Assembly (NCBI GenBank): GCA_964648415.1
Contig: CAZYOC010000078.1
Span: 1 to 17,691, forward strand
Direction of reading: 5' to 3'
Length of the DNA stretch: 17,691 nucleotides
DNA from: G963669175 sp964648415
GTDB lineage: Bacteria; Electryoneota; Electryoneia; Electryoneales; Electryoneaceae
In this document: piece by piece, positions 1 through 14,131 of the stretch
How the letters are laid out: the number at the start of each line of letters is the position of its first letter
Position numbering within the stretch: position 1 is the first letter of the stretch
Made by a program: the position numbers and the translations under genes
The notes under the pieces: generated by a model
Database searches by the model: none
Seen by the model: only the letters and a program-made list of their open reading frames with translations
What the model was told of the DNA's origin: nothing

Positions 1-283
1 TGATCATGTTCTTCACGTAGTCCGCGTGACCCGGACAATCCACGTGCGCGTAGTGACGGTTGTCCGTCTCGTATTCAACGTGCGCCGTCGCAATCGTGAT
101 CCCGCGTTCACGCTCTTCAGGAGCGTTGTCGATCGAATCGAACGAGCGAAACGACACGCCCTGGTTCTTCTTCGACAATACCAACGTGATCGCCGCCGTC
201 AACGTCGTCTTACCGTGGTCCACGTGACCAATCGTGCCGATGTTCACATGCGGCTTGGTACGTTCAAACTTCGCCTTCGCCAT
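1..283 (-). CDS. tuf: Elongation factor Tu, N-terminal part (gene runs off the left edge)
   Basis: EF-Tu is the GTPase that carries aminoacyl-tRNA to the ribosomal A site in the cytoplasm. Only the first 94 codons are in the window; the rest lies beyond position 1. The visible protein begins MAKAKFERTKPHVNIGTIGH. It carries the G1 P-loop GHVDHGKT (residues 19-26), the G2 element RGITI (60-64) and the G3 motif DCPGH (82-86), all diagnostic of EF-Tu. The ATG at 281-283 is preceded by AAGGGAG, which overlaps the fusA stop codon. Only 11 bases separate the two genes, so this copy is the last visible gene of the rpsL-rpsG-fusA-tuf (str) operon. A second tuf 3' end lies at the opposite edge of the window. 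Confidence 0.97.
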   Translation of the reverse strand, partial: MAKAKFERTKPHVNIGTIGHVDHGKTTLTAAITLVLSKKNQGVSFRSFDSIDNAPEERERGITIATAHVEYETDNRHYAHVDCPGHADYVKNMI

Positions 284-294
284 GGCTGACTCCC

Positions 295-2421
295 TTAATA
301 GCCTCGAATCTTTTTGACTACTTTTTGCTGTTCCTGTTCCGGCAACTGCTCGTAATGGTGGAATTCCATGGTAAACAGCGCCCGTCCCTGGGTCATCGAT
401 CTCAGTTCGGTGGCATATCCGAACATATTGGCCAGGGGCACTTCCGCTCTCACTACCTGCGCGTCGCTCCGGGGGGTGATCCCCTGAATACGCGCCCGGC
501 GGCTGTTCATATCGTTCATCACATCGCCCACATACTCTTCCGGGCTGGTGACTTCCAGCGCCATAATCGGCTCAGCCAGATAAACACCCGCATGCGCCAC
601 AGCGTCCTTGAACGCCATCGAACCGGCCACGCGGAACGCGATTTCGTTTGAATCCACGTCGTGAGAACTGCCGCCTGTCAAAATCACTTTCACATCGTCA
701 ATCGGGAAACCGAGCAACGGCCCCGAACCGACAGCGTCCTGCAGGCCCTTGCGAACCGCAGGGATAAACTCACGCGGGATGTCCCCGCCGATAATCTTGT
801 CCACAAATTCAAATCCGGCGCCCTGTTCAACCGGTTCGATTTCGATTTCCGCATGTCCGTACTGACCGTGCCCACCGGATTGCCGTACAAATTTTCCGAC
901 ACCCTTTGCAGGCTTGGAAATGCCTTCCTTGTAGGCCACTCGCGGCTGCCCGACATTGCCCTGCACCTCGAACTCACGGAACAGGCGATCCAAAATGATT
1001 TCCAGGTGCAGCTCGCCCATGCCGCTGATGTGCGTCTGTCCCGATTCCTCGTCATACGTTACCGAGAAGGTGGGATCCTCTTCCGTCAGCTTCCGCAGGC
1101 TGTCCAGCAGGTGCTCTTCGTCGGCCTTGCTCTTGGGCTCGATCGCACGCGTGATCACCGGCTTGGGGAAAGTCAGCTCTTCGAGGACAATCGGATCACT
1201 CTTTTCCGACAGCGTGTCCCCTGTGGCGGTTTCTTTCAGCCCCACCAGCGCCACAATCCCGCCGGCGTGGACTTCCTTGCGCTCTTCCCGCTTGTTGGCG
1301 AACATCTCCAGGATCCGGCTGATCCGGAGCTTCTTGCCCGTGCGGGAATTGATCACCATCTGTCCTTCATGCAGCACGCCGGAATAAATCCGGGCGTATG
1401 TCAACCTGCCCACATACGGGTCGGTGACAATTTTGAACGCCAGTCCGCAGAAAGGCTCGTCGTCTTGCTGATGACGAAACTCGTCCTTTTCCGTGTGTGG
1501 ATTGATCCCCTTAACAGGCCCCATATCCGCCGGGCTTGGCAGGTAATAGACGATGGCATCCAGCAGACGCTGCACACCCTTGTTCTTGTAGCTGGATCCG
1601 CAGAACACCGGCACAATCTCGTTGTCCAGGGTTGCCTTGCGAATCGCGGCGCGCAAATCGTCTTCCGGGATCTCCTGCTCTTCCAGGAACAACTCCATCA
1701 GCTTGTCATCGTAATCGCTGATGGCTTCCAGCATCTTCTCGCGATGTTCTTTTGCCTGATCCATCAGGTCATTGGGAATTTCTCCCTCGTCCCATTTGAG
1801 ACCCTGGGTCTCTTCGCTGTACCAGACCGCCTTCATCCGAACCAGGTCAATCAGGCCATTGAACATCGCGCCCTGTCCCATCGGGATCTGCAGGGGAATG
1901 GGGACCGAACCGAACCGGTCGGCGATCATCTCCACCGCGCGGTAGAAATCGGCGCCGACGCGATCCATCTTGTTGATGTAGGCAATCCGGGGGACGTGAT
2001 ACTTGTCCGCCTGGCGCCACACGGTTTCCGACTGCGGTTCAACTCCTCCGACCGCGCAGAACAGCGCCACCGCGCCGTCGAGCACCCTCAAGCTGCGCTC
2101 CACCTCGGCGGTGAAGTCCACATGCCCGGGCGTGTCAATCAGGCAGAGCCGGTGATCGTTCCACTCGGTGGTGATGGAGGCGGAAGTGATGGTGATGCCA
2201 CGTTCCTTCTCCTGATCCATCCAGTCGGTCAGGGCGCCGCCATCATGCACCTCGCCCATGCGGTGAATCCGGCCCGTGTAGTACAGGATCCGCTCGGTCG
2301 TGGTGGTCTTGCCGGCGTCGATGTGCGCCATAATTCCGAAATTACGGATGCGCTCCATCGGCCACAGCCGACCGCCGTTACCGCCGCTTTTCCCGTTCTT
2401 TTTGTGTTTACTCTGGGCCAT
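295..2421 (-). CDS. fusA: Elongation factor G
   Basis: EF-G is the cytoplasmic GTPase that drives ribosomal translocation and, with ribosome recycling factor, ribosome recycling. The protein has 708 residues, close to the usual size of about 700. The G domain shows G1 AHIDAGKT (32-39), G2 RGITI (74-78), G3 DTPGH (96-100) and G4 NKMD (150-153). Further along are SGMGELHLEIILDRL in domain III and GGHGQYGH in domain IV, then a normal C-terminus ending KKIRGY. The ATG follows a modest AAGGAA site. The first 21 residues form a basic, Gly/Asn/Lys-rich tail (MAQSKHKKNGKSGGNGGRLW) longer than the short lead of most EF-G proteins. An internal start at Met22 has no good ribosome site, so I keep Met1. 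The gene sits 51 bases after rpsG and 11 bases before tuf. Confidence 0.98.
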   Translation of the reverse strand: MAQSKHKKNGKSGGNGGRLWPMERIRNFGIMAHIDAGKTTTTERILYYTGRIHRMGEVHDGGALTDWMDQEKERGITITSASITTEWNDHRLCLIDTPGHVDFTAEVERSLRVLDGAVALFCAVGGVEPQSETVWRQADKYHVPRIAYINKMDRVGADFYRAVEMIADRFGSVPIPLQIPMGQGAMFNGLIDLVRMKAVWYSEETQGLKWDEGEIPNDLMDQAKEHREKMLEAISDYDDKLMELFLEEQEIPEDDLRAAIRKATLDNEIVPVFCGSSYKNKGVQRLLDAIVYYLPSPADMGPVKGINPHTEKDEFRHQQDDEPFCGLAFKIVTDPYVGRLTYARIYSGVLHEGQMVINSRTGKKLRISRILEMFANKREERKEVHAGGIVALVGLKETATGDTLSEKSDPIVLEELTFPKPVITRAIEPKSKADEEHLLDSLRKLTEEDPTFSVTYDEESGQTHISGMGELHLEIILDRLFREFEVQGNVGQPRVAYKEGISKPAKGVGKFVRQSGGHGQYGHAEIEIEPVEQGAGFEFVDKIIGGDIPREFIPAVRKGLQDAVGSGPLLGFPIDDVKVILTGGSSHDVDSNEIAFRVAGSMAFKDAVAHAGVYLAEPIMALEVTSPEEYVGDVMNDMNSRRARIQGITPRSDAQVVRAEVPLANMFGYATELRSMTQGRALFTMEFHHYEQLPEQEQQKVVKKIRGY

Positions 2422-2472
2422 CGTTCCTTACCATGGAATTCCGCTTGTCACAGAACGTCTGTGCTTCGCTTC

Positions 2473-2943
2473 TTACCAGCGGAAGTGTGCGAACGCGCGG
2501 TTCGCTTCCGCCATCTTATGGGTATCTTCTTTCTTCTTGATCGTGGAGCCTTCGCTCTTGGCGGCTGCGAGGAACTCCGCGGCCAGATTCTCCGCCATGT
2601 TGGCGCCGGTGCGACCCTTGGCGTACTGCAGGATCCAACGGGTGGCGAGCGCCTGGGCTCGCTCTGAACGCACCTCCATCGGCACCTGATAGGTGCTGCC
2701 GCCGACACGCCGGCTCTTGACCTCAAGCATCGGCCGGGCGTTCTTCATCGCCTGCCGGAAGGTCTCCAGCCCCTTGCCGCTGGTGCGCTGATCCATGATG
2801 TCGATCGCATCATAGAAAAGCCCTTCCGCCACCGACTTCTTGCCGCGTTCCATCAAATTGTTGATGAACTTGGCCACATCCGTGGCGCTGAATTTCGGGT
2901 CCGGGAGTATCTCCCGTTTATCCGCACGTTTCCGCCTGGACAT
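2473..2943 (-). CDS. rpsG: 30S ribosomal protein S7
   Basis: S7 (uS7) binds the 3' major domain of 16S rRNA, nucleates assembly of the 30S head and contacts E-site tRNA. The protein has 156 residues, typical of the family. It opens MSRRKRADKREILPDPKF and contains the conserved stretches LMERGKKSVAE and VRSERAQALATRWIL, ending in a Lys-rich helix and AFAHFRW. The ATG is preceded by GGAGAAGGAT. It lies between rpsL and fusA, 51 bases from each, the normal str operon order. In E. coli S7 represses its own operon through the rpsL-rpsG spacer; the 51-base spacer here is short and I see no clear equivalent structure. Confidence 0.98.
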   Translation of the reverse strand: MSRRKRADKREILPDPKFSATDVAKFINNLMERGKKSVAEGLFYDAIDIMDQRTSGKGLETFRQAMKNARPMLEVKSRRVGGSTYQVPMEVRSERAQALATRWILQYAKGRTGANMAENLAAEFLAAAKSEGSTIKKKEDTHKMAEANRAFAHFRW

Positions 2944-2994
2944 ATCCTTCTCCCCCGCTGAACGGGTTCCTGTTTCTACGCAGGCCTTTCGGCT

Positions 2995-3369
2995 CTACTT
3001 CTTTTTCCGCTTCGCGCCGTACTTGCTGCGCCCGCAATTGCGATCATCCACACCCGAAGCGTCAAGTGTGCCGCGAATGATGTGATACCGCACACCCGGC
3101 AAATCCTTGACACGACCGCCGCGGATCAACACAATCGAGTGCTCCTGCAGGTTGTGCCCCTCGCCGGGGATGTACGCCGTCACCTCGATCCCGTTGGTTA
3201 AACGGACACGAGCCACCTTGCGCAACGCCGAATTCGGCTTCTTTGGGGTCGTGGTGTAGACACGAGTACAGACACCGCGCCGTTGCGGACAATTCTGCAA
3301 CGCCGGCGCACTGGTCTTCTTGACCTGCATCTTCCGCCCGTATCTCACCAACTGATTGACCGTCGGCAT
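2995..3369 (-). CDS. rpsL: 30S ribosomal protein S12
   Basis: S12 (uS12) sits at the decoding centre of the 30S subunit and influences tRNA selection accuracy. The protein has 124 residues, the normal length, starting MPTVNQLVRYGRKMQVKK. The signature RGVCTRVYTTTPKKPNSAL is intact. Lys43 and Lys88, the positions commonly altered in streptomycin-resistant strains of other bacteria, both carry the wild-type lysine. Asp89, the residue that is beta-methylthiolated in many bacteria, is also present. The ATG at 3367-3369 follows AGGAG with good spacing. It is the first gene of the str block, with a 353-base gene-free leader separating it from rpoC. Confidence 0.98.
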   Translation of the reverse strand: MPTVNQLVRYGRKMQVKKTSAPALQNCPQRRGVCTRVYTTTPKKPNSALRKVARVRLTNGIEVTAYIPGEGHNLQEHSIVLIRGGRVKDLPGVRYHIIRGTLDASGVDDRNCGRSKYGAKRKKK

Positions 3370-3542
3370 AGCCGCTCCTACAACAATCTACTATGACTAT
3401 CTATCTTTTTCTTAACAACTTAAACAGTACCCAAACAAACGGGTCACACTTCTTGGCGCCTCTGCCGCGCGCCCTGCTTTTTTCTCGTTTCGCCCACTCA
3501 ACTTGCTGTTCTTTGAGAACTAAGCCCTGTCTCGGATTGGGC

Positions 3543-3578
3543 AAAATGAAGCGAAAGACGCGCACGGGCGTCTCTCGC
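3543..3578 (-). terminator. Stem-loop: rpoC terminator or rpsL leader attenuator
   Basis: On the minus strand GCGA (3578-3575) pairs with TCGC (3554-3551), and GACGCC-type arms (3573-3568) pair with 3561-3556 around a six-base loop. This gives an 11-pair stem with one mismatch. It is followed by TTCATTTTGC, a weak U-rich tract. Because it lies downstream of the predicted promoter at 3691-3719, it could terminate rpoC readthrough and also attenuate the rpsL leader transcript. The interrupted T tract makes strong intrinsic termination uncertain. Confidence 0.45.
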
Positions 3579-3690
3579 CAGGTCGTCTCCATTTCAAAAC
3601 TCACGTTGCCGAGCTCGCGAAAGCGGCCGCCGGTTGGAGACGAGGTCACCAAACGGCCGTCACACCCCGGCCATCCCGTATAGATCACCG

Positions 3691-3719
3691 ATTGTAAGCA
3701 CAGTGACCCTGAAAGTCAA
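3691..3719 (-). promoter_or_regulatory. Predicted sigma70-type promoter of the rpsL-rpsG-fusA-tuf unit
   Basis: On the minus strand TTGACT (3714-3719) and TACAAT (3691-3696) are separated by exactly 17 bases. Each box has one mismatch to the TTGACA / TATAAT consensus. The -35 box starts four bases after the rpoC stop codon. Transcription would start near 3684, giving a leader of about 315 bases before rpsL. This suggests the str genes can be transcribed independently of rpoBC. Some FCB bacteria (Bacteroidota) use a different primary-sigma consensus, so the match is meaningful only if this lineage recognises classical boxes. Confidence 0.7.
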
Positions 3720-3722
3720 GCC

Positions 3723-8297
<4,575 letters not shown>

Positions 8298-8323
8298 GGT
8301 TTCCTCCGCTTGCCCTGTACCGG

Positions 8324-8854
8324 TCAAACGTCAATGGCTACAAGTGGTAATCCAAAATTCTCCATAGCCTGTGTAACACTTAAAACAAAAAAATCTTCTG
8401 TACTATCCAAGTCGTTCAGTAACATCGCGTTGTGCAGAATTGATCGATATTTGTTCTGCACCAGTGTGGTTAATTGAATATCTCCAGGATTGTTTTTATA
8501 GATAATCATAACTTTTTTGTTGGCCACATTGCTGTATTGTCGAGCCTTATCAGGTATAATATCCTTGACTTCACAAACACAGTCCATTTTCAACCAGACG
8601 GCATTCAAAACTGCAAAAGTATCTCTTACTTTATTTCTGATTTTATCAAGATCAGATTCTCGCGGTGGTGTTCTTTTCATTTCCAACAAATAAAGCGTAT
8701 TGCTTTTTTCATTCCAGTAAATACAATCTACATCTGATAGTTTCTCCCTTAAATTATCCAAACTACAAATTGTATCACCTCGAAACACATGATTTTGATT
8801 CTCGAGTTGTGTTTCTTCAAATTCAATTTCCGATCCGACTTCTTTACATTTCAT
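8324..8854 (-). CDS. Putative PD-(D/E)XK nuclease-like protein, second gene of the rpoB/rpoC cassette
   Basis: I do not recognise a named family. The protein has 176 residues and no signal peptide or membrane span. Residues 41-60 read DVDCIYW..., a turn, then LYLLEMK. This gives an Asp (41 or 43) followed by Glu58-x-Lys60 at the end of a hydrophobic strand, and then a long helix (about 68-90) and another strand (KKVMIIY, 113-119). That order of acidic residue, beta hairpin, ExK and helix is typical of PD-(D/E)XK nuclease folds, so a metal-dependent DNA or RNA cleaving activity is inferred, not shown. The ATG overlaps the ATPase stop as ATGA, implying translational coupling. The gene is AT-rich, unlike the flanking rpo genes, which points to horizontal acquisition. 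Alternatively it is a non-cleaving adaptor or an inactive member of the fold. Confidence 0.85.
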   Translation of the reverse strand: MKCKEVGSEIEFEETQLENQNHVFRGDTICSLDNLREKLSDVDCIYWNEKSNTLYLLEMKRTPPRESDLDKIRNKVRDTFAVLNAVWLKMDCVCEVKDIIPDKARQYSNVANKKVMIIYKNNPGDIQLTTLVQNKYRSILHNAMLLNDLDSTEDFFVLSVTQAMENFGLPLVAIDV

Positions 8855-9897
8855 TTTTTCATCCCTATTTCAAGATCCTTATTGTAGAGCTCCATTGAAA
8901 CATCCAATATCGGGTTGTCAGGAATACCACCTCTTAAATCATAAATTGAATATGTAATAATATCTTTTTCTCTTAACAAACTACAAATTTGTATTTCCGT
9001 ATCATTTTCTCTAGCTAGTAATTCCAATGTTTTTATAACAAAATAATCGTGTGTTGCCATAAATATTGATACACCATTCTTACTGAGTGCAAATAAGACT
9101 TCCATTAGCTTCTTTATCGCAGCAGGATGCAAATTAACTTCTGGTTCATCAAAATAAAGCAACGTATTATCTTGAATGATCCTGTTTCTTATCAATAAGT
9201 CTAATTCGCTAATTTTCTTAACACCTTCGGCGACCTGACTCATACTATAGCGAGCATTTTTTATTTTATAAACATATTCATCTTTCTCATATCTTATTTC
9301 ACCCTCAAATAATGATGTTAAACTATCAAGAACATCTTTCAAATAAGCTGGTGCTTTATTGTCGACAGTATTTACTCGCAGAAATTTGATCAAATCATAA
9401 TAAGTATCATCAAAATCGGGTATGCTCATAGTCTCACGTGTAGCTCCTATTGCGCCCAAGAAAGTTAACACCTCCTTTGGTGGAATAAAAATAGACCGAA
9501 TTGAATCATTGCACTTTGCTTGTTGTGATGCTGCACTAATCCGCTTTGTCGCTTGTCTGTTGATTTGCAAATAGTATCTAGATAAGTCAACCTTGACACC
9601 TATTTCTCCTGAAGATTTTGATCCTTTTCGAACAAGTCCGCCTAGCTCCCATCTTCCTTTTAGTCCCGGCTGGAATACCCATAACAACTTGTTCGAGATC
9701 ACATCACGCCATTCAGGATTATCTGCTTTTTTTCTGCCAGAATATTCCTCTATGCTTTTGGAGATTGAATACAATAACCTTAGCAGATAGCTTTTACCAG
9801 TGTTATTCTCACCAATAATGACATTAATCGGCGCAGGTTTGTCCCAGGTAAACTCCTCAAACACACCAATGTTCTTCAGCTTAATCTCTGAGAACAT
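8851..9897 (-). CDS. ABC/AAA15-type ATPase, first gene of the rpoB/rpoC cassette
   Basis: The protein is a 348-residue soluble P-loop ATPase of the AAA15/AAA21 (OLD/RecF-like ABC) class. It opens with strands typical of that class (MFSEIKLKNIGVF...). Walker A is GENNTGKS (29-36) and Walker B is TLLYFDEPEVNLHP (245-258) with catalytic Glu251. The switch histidine is His283 in ATHD, and a degenerate signature-like segment occurs at SMSQVAEG (218-225). No TOPRIM, HNH or helicase domain follows, and no long SMC-like coiled coil is evident, so any effector function must come from a partner. The ATG at 9895-9897 has a perfect AAGGAGGT site; a TTG six codons upstream lacks one. The stop overlaps the next start by ATGA. 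In defence pairs such ATPases act as sensors or regulators of a nuclease; that role here is inference. Base composition is far more AT-rich than rpoB and rpoC. Confidence 0.93.
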   Translation of the reverse strand: MFSEIKLKNIGVFEEFTWDKPAPINVIIGENNTGKSYLLRLLYSISKSIEEYSGRKKADNPEWRDVISNKLLWVFQPGLKGRWELGGLVRKGSKSSGEIGVKVDLSRYYLQINRQATKRISAASQQAKCNDSIRSIFIPPKEVLTFLGAIGATRETMSIPDFDDTYYDLIKFLRVNTVDNKAPAYLKDVLDSLTSLFEGEIRYEKDEYVYKIKNARYSMSQVAEGVKKISELDLLIRNRIIQDNTLLYFDEPEVNLHPAAIKKLMEVLFALSKNGVSIFMATHDYFVIKTLELLARENDTEIQICSLLREKDIITYSIYDLRGGIPDNPILDVSMELYNKDLEIGMKK

Positions 9898-9922
9898 GGT
9901 TACCTCCTTCAACAAACCTGTC

Positions 9923-9938
9923 TATACCCACTGGTATA
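9923..9938. promoter_or_regulatory. Small palindrome upstream of the ATPase gene, possible operator
   Basis: TATACC-CACT-GGTATA is a perfect 6-bp inverted repeat lying 26-41 bases before the ATPase ATG. It could be an operator, part of a -10 region or chance in AT-rich DNA. No matching -35 box was found at a normal distance. Confidence 0.25.
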
Positions 9939-9978
9939 AAGCGTCCGAGTTACCGACTTCTACTGGTCTTTTTCAATA

Positions 9979-10008
9979 CTGGATTCCTGCTTTCGCAGGA
10001 ATGACACC
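9979..10008. repeat. 30-base palindromic repeat, copy 1
   Basis: This copy is identical over 30 bases to 10114-10143 and in the same orientation. The core is ATTCCTGC-TTTC-GCAGGAAT, an 8-bp perfect stem. On the minus strand the loop reads GAAA, a GNRA tetraloop. It resembles REP-like or mini-palindrome elements that are dispersed between genes in many bacterial genomes. Confidence 0.85.
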
Positions 10009-10011
10009 CTC

Positions 10012-10068
10012 GGGGTCAATCAACAATACTGGAGTCAAATAACAACACCGGAGTCAATCAACATTGAG
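10012..10068. repeat. Degenerate tandem repeat, 3 x 19 bases
   Basis: Three consecutive 19-base units start at 10012 (GGGGTCAATCAACAATACT), 10031 (GGAGTCAAATAACAACACC) and 10050 (GGAGTCAATCAACATTGAG). The first 13 bases are best conserved. The array lies between the two copies of the 30-base palindromic repeat. Confidence 0.65.
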
Positions 10069-10113
10069 CTTCAAGAACTGCTGCTGTTCACATTCTCCAG
10101 TATATCAACTTGC

Positions 10114-10143
10114 CTGGATTCCTGCTTTCGCAGGAATGACACC
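10114..10143. repeat. 30-base palindromic repeat, copy 2
   Basis: This is the second exact copy of the element at 9979-10008, starting 135 bases further along in the same orientation. The palindromic core spans 10118-10137. Both copies lie on the rpoB side of the cassette; none is visible on the rpoC side. Confidence 0.85.
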
Positions 10144-10174
10144 TCCGGATACTTCTTGAGTCCTAATCCAAATC

Positions 10175-10210
10175 TATTCCAATCGGGGATGGTCGTCCCC
10201 GATTGGAATA
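10175..10210. repeat. Perfect 15-bp inverted repeat immediately downstream of rpoB
   Basis: TATTCCAATCGGGGA (10175-10189) and TCCCCGATTGGAATA (10196-10210) are exact reverse complements around a six-base loop. The hairpin begins eight bases after the rpoB stop codon. On the minus strand it is followed by GATTTGGATT, not a T tract, so it is a poor intrinsic terminator. It may instead protect or process the rpoB mRNA 3' end, or mark the insertion boundary. Confidence 0.8.
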
Positions 10211-10218
10211 GTGAATCA

Positions 10219-14004
<3,786 letters not shown>

Positions 14005-14050
14005 CGCGACCTCCTTATGCGACGGACACGCTTACCAGGGTATCGGACAA

Positions 14051-14088
14051 GAAAAAGCGGAGCCCACCACCCTGCGCGGTGGGCCCGC
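14051..14088 (-). terminator. Intrinsic terminator/attenuator between rplL and rpoB
   Basis: On the minus strand GCGG (14088-14085 side) plus GCCCACC (14084-14078) pair with GGTGGGC (14068-14062) and CCGC (14060-14057). The result is an 11-pair GC-rich stem with one bulged base. It is followed directly by TTTTTCTTG, a classic U tract. Its place, between the L7/L12 gene and rpoB, matches the partial terminator known in the E. coli rplJL-rpoBC operon, which sets the ratio of ribosomal protein to polymerase transcripts. No separate promoter is obvious between it and rpoB, so partial readthrough is expected. Confidence 0.85.
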
Positions 14089-14131
14089 TCTCAAACGGTG
14101 AATATGTAACTCGTGGCGTCTGAGCCATCAA

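Larger units (their letters stand above)
3370..3722. other. Gene-free rpoC-rpsL intergenic leader
   Basis: These 353 bases hold no convincing gene. Reading toward rpsL they contain a near-consensus promoter directly after the rpoC stop (3691-3719), a GC-rich stem-loop (3551-3578), a short perfect inverted repeat GTTCT-TTG-AGAAC (3508-3520) and an AT-rich stretch just before the rpsL ribosome site. A 95-codon minus-strand open frame (3401-3688) spans it. Its only upstream start is a GTG that would lie before the predicted transcript start, and its sequence shows no recognisable family, so I regard it as non-coding. The region is best read as a long 5' leader of the str transcript. Confidence 0.7.
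9898..10218. other. Repeat-rich rpoB-cassette intergenic region
   Basis: These 321 bases hold no gene. Reading away from rpoB they contain a perfect 15-bp inverted repeat (10175-10210), one copy of a 30-base palindromic element (10114-10143), three degenerate 19-base tandem units (10012-10068), a second copy of the 30-base element (9979-10008), a short palindrome (9923-9938) and the ATPase ribosome site. I found no convincing promoter for the ATPase gene, so it may depend on readthrough from rpoB. No transposase remnant or terminal inverted repeats bracket the cassette. Confidence 0.8.

Noticed and set aside
661..2667. Long plus-strand open frame (668 codons) opposite fusA and rpsG
   Set aside because: It is an antisense shadow of GC-rich fusA codons. 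It has His/Arg/Leu-biased composition, no recognisable domain, and spans two conserved genes.
3503..3521. rRNA-leader boxA-like sequence (TTGCTGTTCTTTGAGAACT) on the plus strand
   Set aside because: It reads against all genes in the region and no rRNA follows. The inverted repeat inside it is short enough to be chance.
3401..3688. 95-codon minus-strand frame in the rpsL leader
   Set aside because: Its start codon lies upstream of the predicted transcription start, it has no ribosome site, and its sequence is unrecognisable. It is more likely a leader RNA.
8851..9897. Assignment of the ATPase to OLD nucleases, PARIS AriA or Gabija GajA
   Set aside because: At 348 residues it ends soon after the ABC core, with no TOPRIM domain, and its partner is neither a helicase nor DUF4435-like. 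Only the general ATPase class is supported.
9979..10143. CRISPR array
   Set aside because: There are only two copies of the 30-base element, 135 bases apart, with a tandem repeat between them and no cas genes. The spacing and palindromic core fit a REP-like element better.
8324..10218. Insertion sequence or transposon
   Set aside because: No transposase, no terminal inverted repeats at both ends and no target duplication could be seen.
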